Below, one piece after another: positions 50,219 to 59,467 of a stretch of 64,000 bases of DNA. Below the pieces are notes generated by a model, which saw only the letters and a list, made by a program, of their open reading frames with translations, was not told the DNA's origin and made no database searches. Source of the DNA: Dyadobacter fanqingshengii (GTDB taxonomy: Bacteria > Bacteroidota > Bacteroidia > Cytophagales > Spirosomataceae); contig NZ_CP098806.1 of assembly GCF_023822005.2 (NCBI RefSeq), positions 2,542,001 through 2,606,000 on the forward strand. The letters are read 5' to 3'. A program made the translations under genes and the position numbers. Every line of letters starts with the position of its first letter. Position 1 is the first letter of the stretch.

Positions 50219-51832
50219 ATGTCCAATACCGGTTTGCAGTTGCTGGATTACGTTGTTTTCTTTATTTATTTGATAGGCGTCTCTGCTTATGGCTATTGGA
50301 TTTACAAAAAAAAGAGTTCGAAAGAAGTCAGCTCGACTGACTACTTTTTGGCAGAAGGATCATTGACATTTTGGGCCATTGGCGCGTCGATTATCGCTTC
50401 CAACATTTCTGCTGAGCACTTTATAGGCATGTCCGGTTCGGGTTTTGCGATTGGTTTGGCGATTTCGTCTTATGAATGGATGGCGGCGGCTTCGCTGATT
50501 GTAGTCGCGCTTTTTATCCTGCCGGTTTATCTCAAAAACAAGATTTACACCATGCCGCAGTTTCTGCGGGAGCGGTATAATCCCACTGTCGCGACGATTA
50601 TGGCCGTTTTCTGGCTGTTGCTTTATGTTTTTGTAAACCTTACTTCCATTCTTTATCTGGGCGCATTGGCGCTGGAAGTAACTGCCGGACTTGATTTTAC
50701 GTGGGGAATCATTGGGCTTGGCCTTTTCGCCGTTGTAATTACGATCGGGGGAATGAAAGTGATTGGTTATACGGACGTTGTGCAAGTTATTGTGCTGGTT
50801 TTGGGCGGGTTAGCCACAACTTATCTCGCTCTGGATCTAGTTTCAACACATTTCAACAGACCTGGTATATTCAATGCATTGAGTTTGTTAAAAGAGCAGG
50901 CTGATTCGCATTTTCACATGATTTTGCCAAAGGAAAACCCATTTTACAAAGATCTGCCCGGACTCTCCGTGATCATTGGCGCCATGTGGATTAACAACCT
51001 GGCTTATTTTGGCTGCAACCAATATATTATCCAGCGCAGTTTAGGCGCTGATTTGAAGACCGCTAGAAAAGGAATTCTATTCGCAGCGGTGCTGAAATTG
51101 CTCATTCCGATCATTGTTGTTATTCCGGGCATTGCGGCTTATGTTTTGTATCAAAACGGCATGTTCCAAAAGGAAATGCTGGATGGCGTTGGCGTTGTAA
51201 AACCGGATCATGCTTATCCTGTTTTGCTCAACTTATTGCCCGGCGGATTGAAAGGAATGGCCTTCGCAGCATTAACGGCAGCGATTGTGGCTTCTCTTGC
51301 GGGAAAGGCCAATAGTATTTCAACGATTTTCACACTCGATATTTATAAACAATACATTAACCCCAATGCCAGCGAAAAACAGCTGGTGAGGATAGGCCGC
51401 TACACCATTTACGTGGCGATGGCGATCGGCGTTATCATCGCGCCGCAGCTCCGGGCTCTGGATCAGGCTTACCAGTTTATCCAGGAATACAGCAGCTTTA
51501 TTACACCGGGCGTTTTCGCGATTTTTATTCTCGGAATGTTCTGGAAAAGGACCACTTCCGCGGCGGCACTTACGGCTGCATTGCTGACGATCCCGCTTTC
51601 GACAGCAGGCAAGTTTCTGGCTCCTGAAATTCCTTTCCTGGATCGTATGGGCATCATTTTCCTGATTCTTATTGCTGTGATTGTTGTGATGACGCTGGCT
51701 GATCCAAAAAGCAAGCACAATCCTAAAGGCCTGGACATCGACAGAACGATGTTCGAGCCGGGAAAAAGTTTTGTGGTCGGTTCTATCGTGATATGCGGCG
51801 TTTTGGCGGCATTGTACACCGTGTTTTGGTAA
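50219..51832 (+). CDS. Sodium/solute symporter (SSS family), likely inositol importer
   Basis: A 537-residue protein with about 14 membrane segments. SGLT features: TDYFLAEGSLTFWAIGASII followed by ASNISAEHFIGMSGSGFAIG in segments 1-2 (the Na+ site region), YEWMAAASLIVVALFILPVY, FLRERYNPTVATIMAVFWLL, and LPGGLKGMAFAALTAAIVAS LAGKANSIS of segment 8, in which Ala/Ser residues bind Na+. Its place in the iol operon points to inositol as the solute; the family also imports glucose, galactose and sialic acid. It is eight bases upstream of iolJ. It is the inner-membrane counterpart of SusCD. Confidence 0.93.
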   Translation: MSNTGLQLLDYVVFFIYLIGVSAYGYWIYKKKSSKEVSSTDYFLAEGSLTFWAIGASIIASNISAEHFIGMSGSGFAIGLAISSYEWMAAASLIVVALFILPVYLKNKIYTMPQFLRERYNPTVATIMAVFWLLLYVFVNLTSILYLGALALEVTAGLDFTWGIIGLGLFAVVITIGGMKVIGYTDVVQVIVLVLGGLATTYLALDLVSTHFNRPGIFNALSLLKEQADSHFHMILPKENPFYKDLPGLSVIIGAMWINNLAYFGCNQYIIQRSLGADLKTARKGILFAAVLKLLIPIIVVIPGIAAYVLYQNGMFQKEMLDGVGVVKPDHAYPVLLNLLPGGLKGMAFAALTAAIVASLAGKANSISTIFTLDIYKQYINPNASEKQLVRIGRYTIYVAMAIGVIIAPQLRALDQAYQFIQEYSSFITPGVFAIFILGMFWKRTTSAAALTAALLTIPLSTAGKFLAPEIPFLDRMGIIFLILIAVIVVMTLADPKSKHNPKGLDIDRTMFEPGKSFVVGSIVICGVLAALYTVFW

Positions 51833-51840
51833 AAAAATTT

Positions 51841-52791
51841 ATGCTTTTAACGACGAAACAACTTTTTGAAAAATGCTATGGCCGCTATGCGATTCCGGCG
51901 GTGAATGTGTTTTTCATGGAAGAAATTCACGGTCTGTTCGCGGCTGCGCAAGAAGCAAATGCGCCTTTCATAGTGCAGACAACGCCATTTGCGAGAGACT
52001 ATGCGCATCCTGATATGCTCTTGTCCATGATTAATGCGGCGTCAAGAATTTATCCGAATGTGACATTTGCCATTCACATGGATCATGGCTTTGAAGAACA
52101 CATTTTTGAAGCCATTGAAAAAGGCGGTTACACTTCCGTAATGATTGATGCAAGCCATGATGATTTTGATCAGAATGTGGCACGCACCAAAGAAGTCGTT
52201 GCACGTGCTCATGCGCAGAACATTAGCGTGGAAGCCGAATTGGGCGTTTTGGCAGGCGTTGAAGATGATCTCACGGTTGATGCCGCACATTCATTTTATA
52301 CCAATCCGCAGCAGGTTGAGGATTTTGTAAAAGCCACGGACTGCGATAGTCTTGCCATTGCGGTGGGGACGAGCCACGGCGCTTACAAGTTTTCAGGCGG
52401 ACAGGGATTGCAGTTTCACATTTTGAAAGAGATCCAGGAACGGCTTCCGGGCTTTCCATTGGTGTTGCACGGCGGCTCCAATGTGGTCCCTGAGGTGGTG
52501 GAGCGGATTAATGCTGCTGGCGGAAACCTGAAAACGGATGCAAAAGGCGTGCAGGAAGAGGAGATCCGAAAAGCAATTCCGTTAGGTGTTTGCAAGATTA
52601 ACATTGCAACGGATACGCGTCTGCTCTGGACGATGGTGAACCGCGAGTTTTTCCGCGACAGGCCCGAAGAATTTGCCCCAACCACACCCGGGAAAATCTT
52701 TATGGAAGAATACAAAAAATTTATGCTGAAAAAGTTCGATCTGTTCGGTTGCACCAACAAGGCGGGCGATTTCGCTTTGGTTAACGCCTGA
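51841..52791 (+). CDS. iolJ: Class II aldolase, likely 6-phospho-5-dehydro-2-deoxy-gluconate aldolase IolJ
   Basis: A 316-residue class II fructose-bisphosphate-aldolase-like protein. The start at 51841 is eight bases after the transporter stop; a longer frame from 51793 would overlap that gene. Conserved metal and substrate sites: TFAIHMDHGFEEHIFEAIEK, YTSVMIDASHDDFDQNVART, SVEAELGVLAGVEDDLTVDA, AIAVGTSHGAYKF, FPLVLHGGSNVV and GVCKINIATDTRLLW. In this operon it should split the phosphorylated keto acid into dihydroxyacetone phosphate and malonate semialdehyde. An aldolase for tagatose- or fructose-bisphosphate is the alternative. Confidence 0.9.
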   Translation: MLLTTKQLFEKCYGRYAIPAVNVFFMEEIHGLFAAAQEANAPFIVQTTPFARDYAHPDMLLSMINAASRIYPNVTFAIHMDHGFEEHIFEAIEKGGYTSVMIDASHDDFDQNVARTKEVVARAHAQNISVEAELGVLAGVEDDLTVDAAHSFYTNPQQVEDFVKATDCDSLAIAVGTSHGAYKFSGGQGLQFHILKEIQERLPGFPLVLHGGSNVVPEVVERINAAGGNLKTDAKGVQEEEIRKAIPLGVCKINIATDTRLLWTMVNREFFRDRPEEFAPTTPGKIFMEEYKKFMLKKFDLFGCTNKAGDFALVNA

Positions 52792-52818
52792 TAGAATTCA
52801 AGCAAAATCATTCAAAAA

Positions 52819-54684
52819 ATGACCAGAAGACTCACAGTAGCGCAGGCTACGATTACATTTTTAAAAAACCAGTTCATCGAGCGCGACGGTGTTGAGCAAC
52901 CTTATTTTGGCGGCTGTTTCGGGATTTTCGGGCATGGTAATGTGGCTGGATTGGGCCAGGCTTTGCAGGAAAACCCGGATTTTCGGTATTACCAATGTCG
53001 CAACGAACAATCGATGGTGCATACGGCCGTGGCTTATGCAAAAGTAAAAAACCGCCTCGGCGCATTCGTTTGTACAACTTCCATCGGTCCCGGTGCTACG
53101 AATATGATCACGGGCGCCGCTTTGGCGACCATTAACCGGCTGCCTGTTTTGCTTTTACCAGGTGACATTTTCTCGACCCGCGAGCCTAACCCGGTTTTAC
53201 AGCAATTGGAAAGCGCATCGACGCAGGATATTTCGGTTAACGATTGTTTCAAACCTGTTTCCAAATATTGGGACCGCATTAACCGCCCCGAACAACTCAT
53301 TTATTCCCTTCCCGAAGTGATGCGCGTGCTGACTTCGCAAGCGGAAATGGGCGCGGTAACATTGTCGATGCCGCAGGATGTGCAAACGCATGCTTATGAT
53401 TTCCCGGAGGAGCTTTTCCAGAAAAGAGTTTGGCATATTGGCCGACCAAGGCCCGATTTGACGACATTGCAAAAAGCCGCTGAATGGATCAGAGCCTCCA
53501 AAAATCCAGTAATTGTTGCGGGTGGCGGTGCCATTTACAGCGATGCTTGCCCGGTTTTAGAGAGTTTCGCCAGCAGAACCGGCATTCCGGTTGGTGAAAC
53601 ATTCGCAGGAAAGGGCGCTGTGCGTTACGATGCGCCTTACAGCATAGGCGGCCTGGGAGCGACTGGAACGAAATATGCGATTGAAATTGCTAACGAAGCA
53701 GACATTGTGATCGGCATAGGAACACGTTACAGCGATTTCACGACGGCTTCCAAGTCTATTTTCAAGAACCCGGATGTTAAATTTATCAACATTAACATTA
53801 GTGAATTCGATGCCTTCAAGCACGCTGCGTTGCCCGTGATTGGAGATGCAAAAGCCGTATTGGAAGAACTGGGAACTCTTTTAGGTGATTTTCAGGTGGA
53901 TCAAACCTATCGCCAGCGGATTGCTGATATGAACAAAGCCTGGGACGATGAAGTGACACAGATTTATGCGGAAGGGAATAGCACGGTTTCGCCTATTGAC
54001 CAGGCGGTTGTGATCGGCACATTAAACAGCTTTATGGACGACCGCGATGTGATGATCAATGCATCGGGCAGTGCGCCGGGGGATTTACACAAGCTATGGC
54101 GTGCGACCGATCCGAAAAATTTTCATTTGGAATATGGTTTCTCCTGCATGGGTTACGAAATAGCCGCTGGTCTGGGCGCTAAAATGGCTGATCCGACGCG
54201 TGAAATTTACGTGATCTGCGGCGACGGCGGTTATTTGATGAACAACCATGAAATTGTCACGTCCATCCAGGAAGGTGTCAAGTTCACCATTTTGCTTTTG
54301 AACAACAATGGTTACGCCAGCATAGGCGGTCTTTCAGAAAGCATTGGCAGTGAGCGCTTTGGCACAATGTATAAATATCGGGAAGAAAATTCGGGGCAGC
54401 TTTCAGGAGAATTCTTGCCTGTTGATTTGGCAAAAAATGCGGAAAGTTTGGGTGCCATTGTGATCAAGGCAACGGACAAGGCATCATTGGAAGCAGCATT
54501 AACGCAATCCAAAACTAGCGAGCGGACAACTGTGATTTACATTGAAACAAGCCTTTACCGCACCGTGAAAGGTTATAATGCCTGGTGGGAAGTGCCGATC
54601 GCAGAAGTTTCCACTTCATCGAGCGTGCAAAAGGCATTTGAAAATTATAAAACAAACAAAAAAGAACAGCGCATTTTCCTGTAA
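52819..54684 (+). CDS. iolD: 3D-(3,5/4)-trihydroxycyclohexane-1,2-dione acylhydrolase IolD
   Basis: A 621-residue thiamine-diphosphate enzyme that opens the cyclohexane ring. The PYR domain includes FGGCFGIFGHGNVAGLGQAL and YYQCRNEQSMVHTAVAYAKV, with the catalytic Glu of RNEQSM. The central domain has the ...VIVAGGGAIYSDACPVLESF text, and the PP domain has CGDGGYLMNNHEIVTSIQEG VKFTILLLNNNGYASIGG, in which GDG...NN is the ThDP/Mg motif. It is 27 bases downstream of iolJ and three bases before iolE. The product, 5-deoxy-glucuronate, is the substrate of IolB. Confidence 0.95.
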   Translation: MTRRLTVAQATITFLKNQFIERDGVEQPYFGGCFGIFGHGNVAGLGQALQENPDFRYYQCRNEQSMVHTAVAYAKVKNRLGAFVCTTSIGPGATNMITGAALATINRLPVLLLPGDIFSTREPNPVLQQLESASTQDISVNDCFKPVSKYWDRINRPEQLIYSLPEVMRVLTSQAEMGAVTLSMPQDVQTHAYDFPEELFQKRVWHIGRPRPDLTTLQKAAEWIRASKNPVIVAGGGAIYSDACPVLESFASRTGIPVGETFAGKGAVRYDAPYSIGGLGATGTKYAIEIANEADIVIGIGTRYSDFTTASKSIFKNPDVKFININISEFDAFKHAALPVIGDAKAVLEELGTLLGDFQVDQTYRQRIADMNKAWDDEVTQIYAEGNSTVSPIDQAVVIGTLNSFMDDRDVMINASGSAPGDLHKLWRATDPKNFHLEYGFSCMGYEIAAGLGAKMADPTREIYVICGDGGYLMNNHEIVTSIQEGVKFTILLLNNNGYASIGGLSESIGSERFGTMYKYREENSGQLSGEFLPVDLAKNAESLGAIVIKATDKASLEAALTQSKTSERTTVIYIETSLYRTVKGYNAWWEVPIAEVSTSSSVQKAFENYKTNKKEQRIFL

Positions 54685-54687
54685 GTC

Positions 54688-55590
54688 ATGAATTTCGAGA
54701 ACATTAAACTAGGTGTTGCGCCCATCAACTGGACCAACGACGATATGCCCGAGCTGGGCGGTGAAAATACATTCGAGCAATGCATCAGTGAAATGGCGCT
54801 GGCTGGTTTCACGGGCTGCGAGGTCGGCAATAAGTTTCCCCGTGACACGAATGTTTTGAGAAAAGCATTGGAATTGAGAGGATTACAAATCTGCAATCAA
54901 TGGAACAGCTACGAGCTTACGACCAAAACGCTGGCCGAAAACCGCAAGAATTTCACAGAATTGCTCGATTTTCTGGAAACAATGGGTGCCAAAGTAATCG
55001 GCGGCGGCGAGACGGGAAACAGTTGCCAGGGGCAGATGAATGTGCCCGTTTTTGAAGGAAAAGGTATGTTGAAGACTAAGGATGAATGGGATGGCTTCAC
55101 ATTCGGCTTGAACGAGCTCGGTAAAATTGCACGCGACCGCGGCATGAAGCTGGCTTTTCATCACCACATGGGAACTTGCATTCAAACCATTGAAGAAACA
55201 GATCGCTTACTCAATGAAACCGATCCTGAAAATGTGTTCCTGAACTACGACTGCGGGCATTTCCATTTTGCAGGTGAAGATCCTGCCGTTGCGCTTCAAA
55301 AATACATTGGTCGTACGGCGCATATCCATTTAAAAGATGTTCGCCCGAATGTGCTGCAACGCGTTCGCGACGAAAAGCTTAGCTTCCTAACAGCAGTAAA
55401 AAGCGGCGTTTTCACAGTTCCGGGAGATTCGGAAGGCTGCATTGATTTTCCTTCCCTTTTCGCCATCATCAAAGAAAGCCATTACCACGGCTGGATTGTC
55501 CTGGAAGCAGAACAAGACCCCGCAAAAGCGAATCCGCTAGAATACGCCATCATTGCCCGGAAGTTTTTCAAAGGATTGACCGGGATTTGA
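54688..55590 (+). CDS. iolE: Inosose dehydratase IolE
   Basis: A 300-residue TIM-barrel enzyme of the xylose-isomerase-like superfamily. Text: LGVAPINWTNDDMPELGGEN, MALAGFTGCEVGNKFPRD, KVIGGGETGNSCQGQMNVPV, LAFHHHMGTCIQTIEETDRL, VFLNYDCGHFHFAGEDPAVA LQKYIGRTAHIHLKDV and the metal-ligand Glu of WIVLEAEQDP. It dehydrates 2-keto-myo-inositol to the trihydroxycyclohexane-dione used by IolD. It is the last gene of the operon; a hairpin about 20 bases past its stop may end the transcript. Only three bases separate it from iolD, so the two are coupled. Confidence 0.95.
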   Translation: MNFENIKLGVAPINWTNDDMPELGGENTFEQCISEMALAGFTGCEVGNKFPRDTNVLRKALELRGLQICNQWNSYELTTKTLAENRKNFTELLDFLETMGAKVIGGGETGNSCQGQMNVPVFEGKGMLKTKDEWDGFTFGLNELGKIARDRGMKLAFHHHMGTCIQTIEETDRLLNETDPENVFLNYDCGHFHFAGEDPAVALQKYIGRTAHIHLKDVRPNVLQRVRDEKLSFLTAVKSGVFTVPGDSEGCIDFPSLFAIIKESHYHGWIVLEAEQDPAKANPLEYAIIARKFFKGLTGI

Positions 55591-55609
55591 AGTAACATCA
55601 TTTCAACTG

Positions 55610-55675
55610 ATCGCCACTGGCCCCAAAGGAAGTCTTGATTTTTTTAAGATAGCCTTTCACCAGTGGCGATAGCTT
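55610..55675 (+). terminator. Hairpin after the iol operon
   Basis: Arms ATCGCCACTGG (55610-55620) and CCAGTGGCGAT (55660-55670), perfect over 11 bases. An inner stem runs around a T-rich loop and a short AGCTTTTG tail follows. The T tract is weak, so termination may be partial. Confidence 0.5.
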
Positions 55676-55831
55676 TTGATCTTAGATTGCAAATAATTTA
55701 CACTTATTAAATCTCAATTAAATTTCAGTGATTTCCTGCATTTAAACGCGCCGTGACGCCACAGACTGCGTGTGACATACGTATTGGCAGTATAGTTCGT
55801 TAAACAACTTACTTTCAACAAACCTGCTAAT

Positions 55832-57286
55832 ATGTTAAATCTTAAAAAGTTAAACCTTCTTTTTGCGCTTGTTTTTGCGGTGTTGGTGGTGGGGTGCAAG
55901 GAAAAAGATGTGCAGCCCGACGTTCTCACCACAGCCGATTCAACTTCCGTTGCAGACTATAAAGCAGTTAATGCGTGGCTTTACGAGGTGATGGATGACG
56001 CTTACTTTTGGTATAAAAATCTCCCGGCCGAATCCAGCCTGGATGCCTCGATCAGCCCTTATGATTATTTTGAAAAACTGGTTTACCAACGAGAAACCGT
56101 TGACCGCTTTTCGGCAGTTACCGATGACATTGATGCGCTGCAAAACGAATTCAATGGCATTAGCAAAATTTTCGGGATCAGTTATTCACTTTCATACATT
56201 GATGACGGCAAATCAAACATTGGTGCCTTTTTAAATTATGTTGTGAAAGACAGCCCTGCTGCGGTTGCCGGTTTGAAAAGGGGCGATATAATCCTGAAAG
56301 TCAATGGAACACAGCTGACACAAAGCAATTATGCGACGTTACTGAGTAGCAATGAGACCATTACAGTAACTTTGGGAGCATTGCAGGATACCAAAATTGT
56401 TGCTACGAACACCACCTATTCCATTACCAAAGCAGAGGTTACCGAGGACCCGGTTGCCTTTTCAACGGTCATTTTGAAGCCGGCCTCAGGAAAAACAATC
56501 GGTTATCTGGTTTATACGCAATTTGTGCCTGGTAATGCTGCCAATGAGGATAAATATGACAATGAGCTGCGTCAGATTTTTGCCGATTTCAAAGCAAAAG
56601 GTGTGAACGAACTCGTGCTCGACCTGCGCCTGAATTCGGGTGGATATATTAGTTCTGCGAACACATTAGCTTCGCTGATAGGCAAGAACATTGCTGCTTC
56701 CAAGGTATTTTACAAGGAACAATGGAATGATAAATACATCGCTTACTGGCAAAAAGCCAATGGTGCAAATGCGCTGAACTATAACTTCCAAGCGGAAAGC
56801 AACAACATTGGCAGCAACTTGAACCGGGTTTTCGTGCTTACTTCGAATGGAACAGCCTCGGCGAGTGAGTTGGTTATTAATGGTCTGAAACCTTATATGA
56901 GTGTAGTTACCATCGGGGAAAATACGGCTGGCAAAAATCTGTTCGGTTCATTGATCAGCGATGATAAGGAGCGCTGGAAATGGGGGGCTTATGTCATGCT
57001 TGGACAAACGGCCAATGCAAATGACGAGTCTGATTACGGGACAATTGACGGTATGACGCCGGATTACATTGTGGAGGATTCGAAAGTTCCTTACAGCGCT
57101 TTTGGTGATGAAAATGAAACACTTTTACGCAAAGCGCTGGAAGTGATGGGCATACCAGCTGCCGCAACGGGAAGAATCGTCGCTTCTAAAACAGTCGAAC
57201 CATTCCGGAAACTGCTTCGGGATGACCTTCACACCAGAAAAAATCTGATGATTAAGGATGGCGTTTTCAAAGCTCTTAATCAGTAA
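55832..57286 (+). CDS. S41-family peptidase lipoprotein with PDZ domain
   Basis: A 484-residue lipoprotein: MLNLKKLNLLFALVFAVLVV followed by GC (Cys22). Residues about 45-130 form a helical cap (WLYEVMDDAYFWYKNLPAES). Residues about 130-190 are a PDZ domain (FLNYVVKDSPAAVAGLKRGD IILKVNG). The C-terminal part is the S41 protease (DLRLNSGGYISSANTLASLI, LTSNGTASASELVINGLKPY, IGENTAGKNLFGS); Ser in GTASASE and Lys in ENTAGK are the catalytic dyad. These proteins trim or degrade envelope proteins. It is unlinked to the iol operon by strand gap and hairpin, and has its own terminator. Confidence 0.92.
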   Translation: MLNLKKLNLLFALVFAVLVVGCKEKDVQPDVLTTADSTSVADYKAVNAWLYEVMDDAYFWYKNLPAESSLDASISPYDYFEKLVYQRETVDRFSAVTDDIDALQNEFNGISKIFGISYSLSYIDDGKSNIGAFLNYVVKDSPAAVAGLKRGDIILKVNGTQLTQSNYATLLSSNETITVTLGALQDTKIVATNTTYSITKAEVTEDPVAFSTVILKPASGKTIGYLVYTQFVPGNAANEDKYDNELRQIFADFKAKGVNELVLDLRLNSGGYISSANTLASLIGKNIAASKVFYKEQWNDKYIAYWQKANGANALNYNFQAESNNIGSNLNRVFVLTSNGTASASELVINGLKPYMSVVTIGENTAGKNLFGSLISDDKERWKWGAYVMLGQTANANDESDYGTIDGMTPDYIVEDSKVPYSAFGDENETLLRKALEVMGIPAAATGRIVASKTVEPFRKLLRDDLHTRKNLMIKDGVFKALNQ

Positions 57287-57311
57287 ATCCGCCTGAAAAC
57301 AGTGTTGCCAG

Positions 57312-57340
57312 AGAGGCTCCGAAATCGGGGCCTCTTTTCT
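57312..57340 (+). terminator. Terminator after the S41 peptidase gene
   Basis: AGAGGC-T-CCGA pairs with TCGG-G-GCCTCT (57312-57322 with 57325-57335) with one T-G wobble, two-base loop, then the tail TTCTTTT. Confidence 0.7.
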
Positions 57341-57437
57341 TTTATACAATTCTCCGTGTGAATTAAGGTGGATACAACATCTATTTTGCCGGATTTGACG
57401 TAATTTTAGTCTAATTTACTCACGGCCTCGGCTGAAT

Positions 57438-59429
57438 ATGAAAATACGGTTACTGTTACTTTTTCTTTGCGCATTCTCTTATCTGCCGGATTCTTTTGGG
57501 CAGACTGTCAGGCATACTTACCGATTTTACAAAACCTTCGACGTGGCAGCTCCTGAGTGCGGACCTGCGCTTACACCTGTAAAAGCATTGGGCAACTGTC
57601 CTGCTCCGGCCACGGATGGCAGTTTTGTGAATGATGTATTGCCATGCGGCGTGCAGCGGACTATTTACCAAAACAACCTGAACTGGGGTTTGATGTATCC
57701 CAACACCGAAGGTGCGATCACGGATAATTATACGATCCAAATGTATATCAAGCCGACGAATTGGGGCAAGACATGGGCGCGGATCATTGATTTTTCAAAT
57801 GGTGGCTCGGATCAGGGCATCTACTTCAAAGACAGGAATGGTTCTGCGGATCGATGCATCGATTTTTATCCTTATGGCATTGCGGGCGCCTGTCCGTTTT
57901 TTAATACAAATACTTATTATCTCATGACATTCACGCGAAATGGCCAAACGGGCATTATGGACGTGTATGTGGACAATACATTATTTGCGTCCTACAATGA
58001 TGCTGACGCGCGTTATGTAGGAAAAGCCGGAACGCCGATCTACATTTTCAGGGATGACCAGTCCGTTTCTTGCGAATCGGGGCAGGCTAATTTTGCTTAT
58101 TTGTCATTCACAGATCAATATTATTCCAAAGCTGATGTTGATGAAACATTCAACGAGATCTGTTTTACGGCCAATATCAATCCCAATGCGGACTTTTCCA
58201 TTGCACCTCAGGCAATTTGCAAAGCAGATCAGAATGTTGAAATAAAATACACCGGCACAATTCCGTTGCCCGGCGCAGGTTATACTTTTGAATGGGATTT
58301 TGATGGTGCAGAGGTTATTTCGGGAACAGGAATGGGGCCGTATGTTTTAAAATGGAACACCACGGGAGAAAAAGATGTAGCGCTGACCATTGTTAACATC
58401 AAATGCGGGAACAAGATCGTAAATATCAAACAGGCCACTGTGAGCGATCTCAGCCTCACCACCACATTGGAACCCGGAACCTGCGACAAAACGAGTGAGG
58501 GAACGCTTACAGTTACAGGAAAAGGCGGCTCGACGCCTTATCAATATTCCATCGATTCGGTGAATTACCAGGCAGATGCTTCTTTTAAACTCTTCCCTGC
58601 GGATTATAGGGTTTTTATGAAAGACAGCGATGGTTGTGTGGTAAAGGAGCCCGTAAAAGTTGAATTTTCGAGCAACATTACGGTTCAGACCATTGCTGAC
58701 ACAGTCATTTGCGCAGGCGGGTCTGTTCAGCTTACTACGACGAGCAATGCGCAGAATTTTGCCTGGGAAGCACAAGCCAGCCTGGATAATCCAACTGCAA
58801 AAGATCCAGTAGCAAGCCCTTTAACAACAACGCAATATATAGTGAATGCGTCGCTGGGTGTTTGCAATTTACGGGACACCGTGACCATCCAGGTTGCCCC
58901 TGCCATTGAGGTAAAGGCAACGCGGGACGCCCTGATCGATATCAATGTTCCTTTTCAGCTTGTTGCTTCGTCTCCACAAGTAATGAACCTCAACGACGCC
59001 ACATTTACGTGGTCACCTCCGACCGGGTTGAATAATCCTTCCAGCCCGAGCCCTATTGCAACCTTGCAGGCCGACCAAAGCTATACCATCGCAGTCACCT
59101 CCGGAATGGGTTGCACAGGAAAGGCAATTGTAAATCTGCGCGTTAGACGACGAGAAAATCTGACCGTACCAACCGCATTTACACCAAATGGAGATGGAAA
59201 AAATGAAATATTGATGCCGGTTATTAATGACATTACGAGCCTTAACTTTTTCAAAATATACGATCGCTGGGGAGAACTGGTATTTTACACCAAAGAATTA
59301 AACAAAGGATGGGACGGCACTTTTGACGGAAAACCAGCCGTTTCCGGCACTTATGTGTGGATGATCGAAGGGATATCCAATGAGGGCAAAGTGATGAGGA
59401 AGAATGGTTCCGCGATGCTGATTAAATAG
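57438..59429 (+). CDS. T9SS type B cargo protein (gliding-motility-associated C-terminal domain)
   Basis: A 663-residue secreted protein with a signal peptide (hydrophobic residues 4-16, cleavage at FGQ). Residues about 50-245 are a LamG/concanavalin-like beta-sandwich (NYTIQMYIKPTNWGKTWARI IDFSNGGSDQGIYF). Residues about 250-340 resemble a PKD domain (FEWDFDGAEVISGTGMGPYV). Residues about 345-560 hold SprB-like and Ig-like parts (GGSTPYQYSIDSVNYQADAS; CAGGSVQLTTTSNAQNFAWE). Residues about 575-663 are the CHU_C sorting domain: VPTAFTPNGDGKNEILMPVI, IYDRWGELVFYT, GWDGTFDGKPAVSGTYVWMI. The protein is exported by the type IX system and probably anchored or released at the surface. Its last codons lie in the palindrome at 59421-59467. 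Confidence 0.9.
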   Translation: MKIRLLLLFLCAFSYLPDSFGQTVRHTYRFYKTFDVAAPECGPALTPVKALGNCPAPATDGSFVNDVLPCGVQRTIYQNNLNWGLMYPNTEGAITDNYTIQMYIKPTNWGKTWARIIDFSNGGSDQGIYFKDRNGSADRCIDFYPYGIAGACPFFNTNTYYLMTFTRNGQTGIMDVYVDNTLFASYNDADARYVGKAGTPIYIFRDDQSVSCESGQANFAYLSFTDQYYSKADVDETFNEICFTANINPNADFSIAPQAICKADQNVEIKYTGTIPLPGAGYTFEWDFDGAEVISGTGMGPYVLKWNTTGEKDVALTIVNIKCGNKIVNIKQATVSDLSLTTTLEPGTCDKTSEGTLTVTGKGGSTPYQYSIDSVNYQADASFKLFPADYRVFMKDSDGCVVKEPVKVEFSSNITVQTIADTVICAGGSVQLTTTSNAQNFAWEAQASLDNPTAKDPVASPLTTTQYIVNASLGVCNLRDTVTIQVAPAIEVKATRDALIDINVPFQLVASSPQVMNLNDATFTWSPPTGLNNPSSPSPIATLQADQSYTIAVTSGMGCTGKAIVNLRVRRRENLTVPTAFTPNGDGKNEILMPVINDITSLNFFKIYDRWGELVFYTKELNKGWDGTFDGKPAVSGTYVWMIEGISNEGKVMRKNGSAMLIK

Positions 59430-59467
59430 CGAATGTCAGCCTGGGAGGCTGACATTCGCTATTTAAT
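59421..59467. terminator. Perfect inverted repeat holding the stop codons of both convergent genes
   Basis: Twenty-two-base arms (59421-59442 and 59446-59467) around the loop GGG. The left arm contains the last codons and TAG of the T9SS cargo gene, and the right arm contains the last codons and TAG of the desaturase gene. Both proteins therefore end in Ile-Lys. It probably terminates transcription in both directions although T runs are short. Confidence 0.8.
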
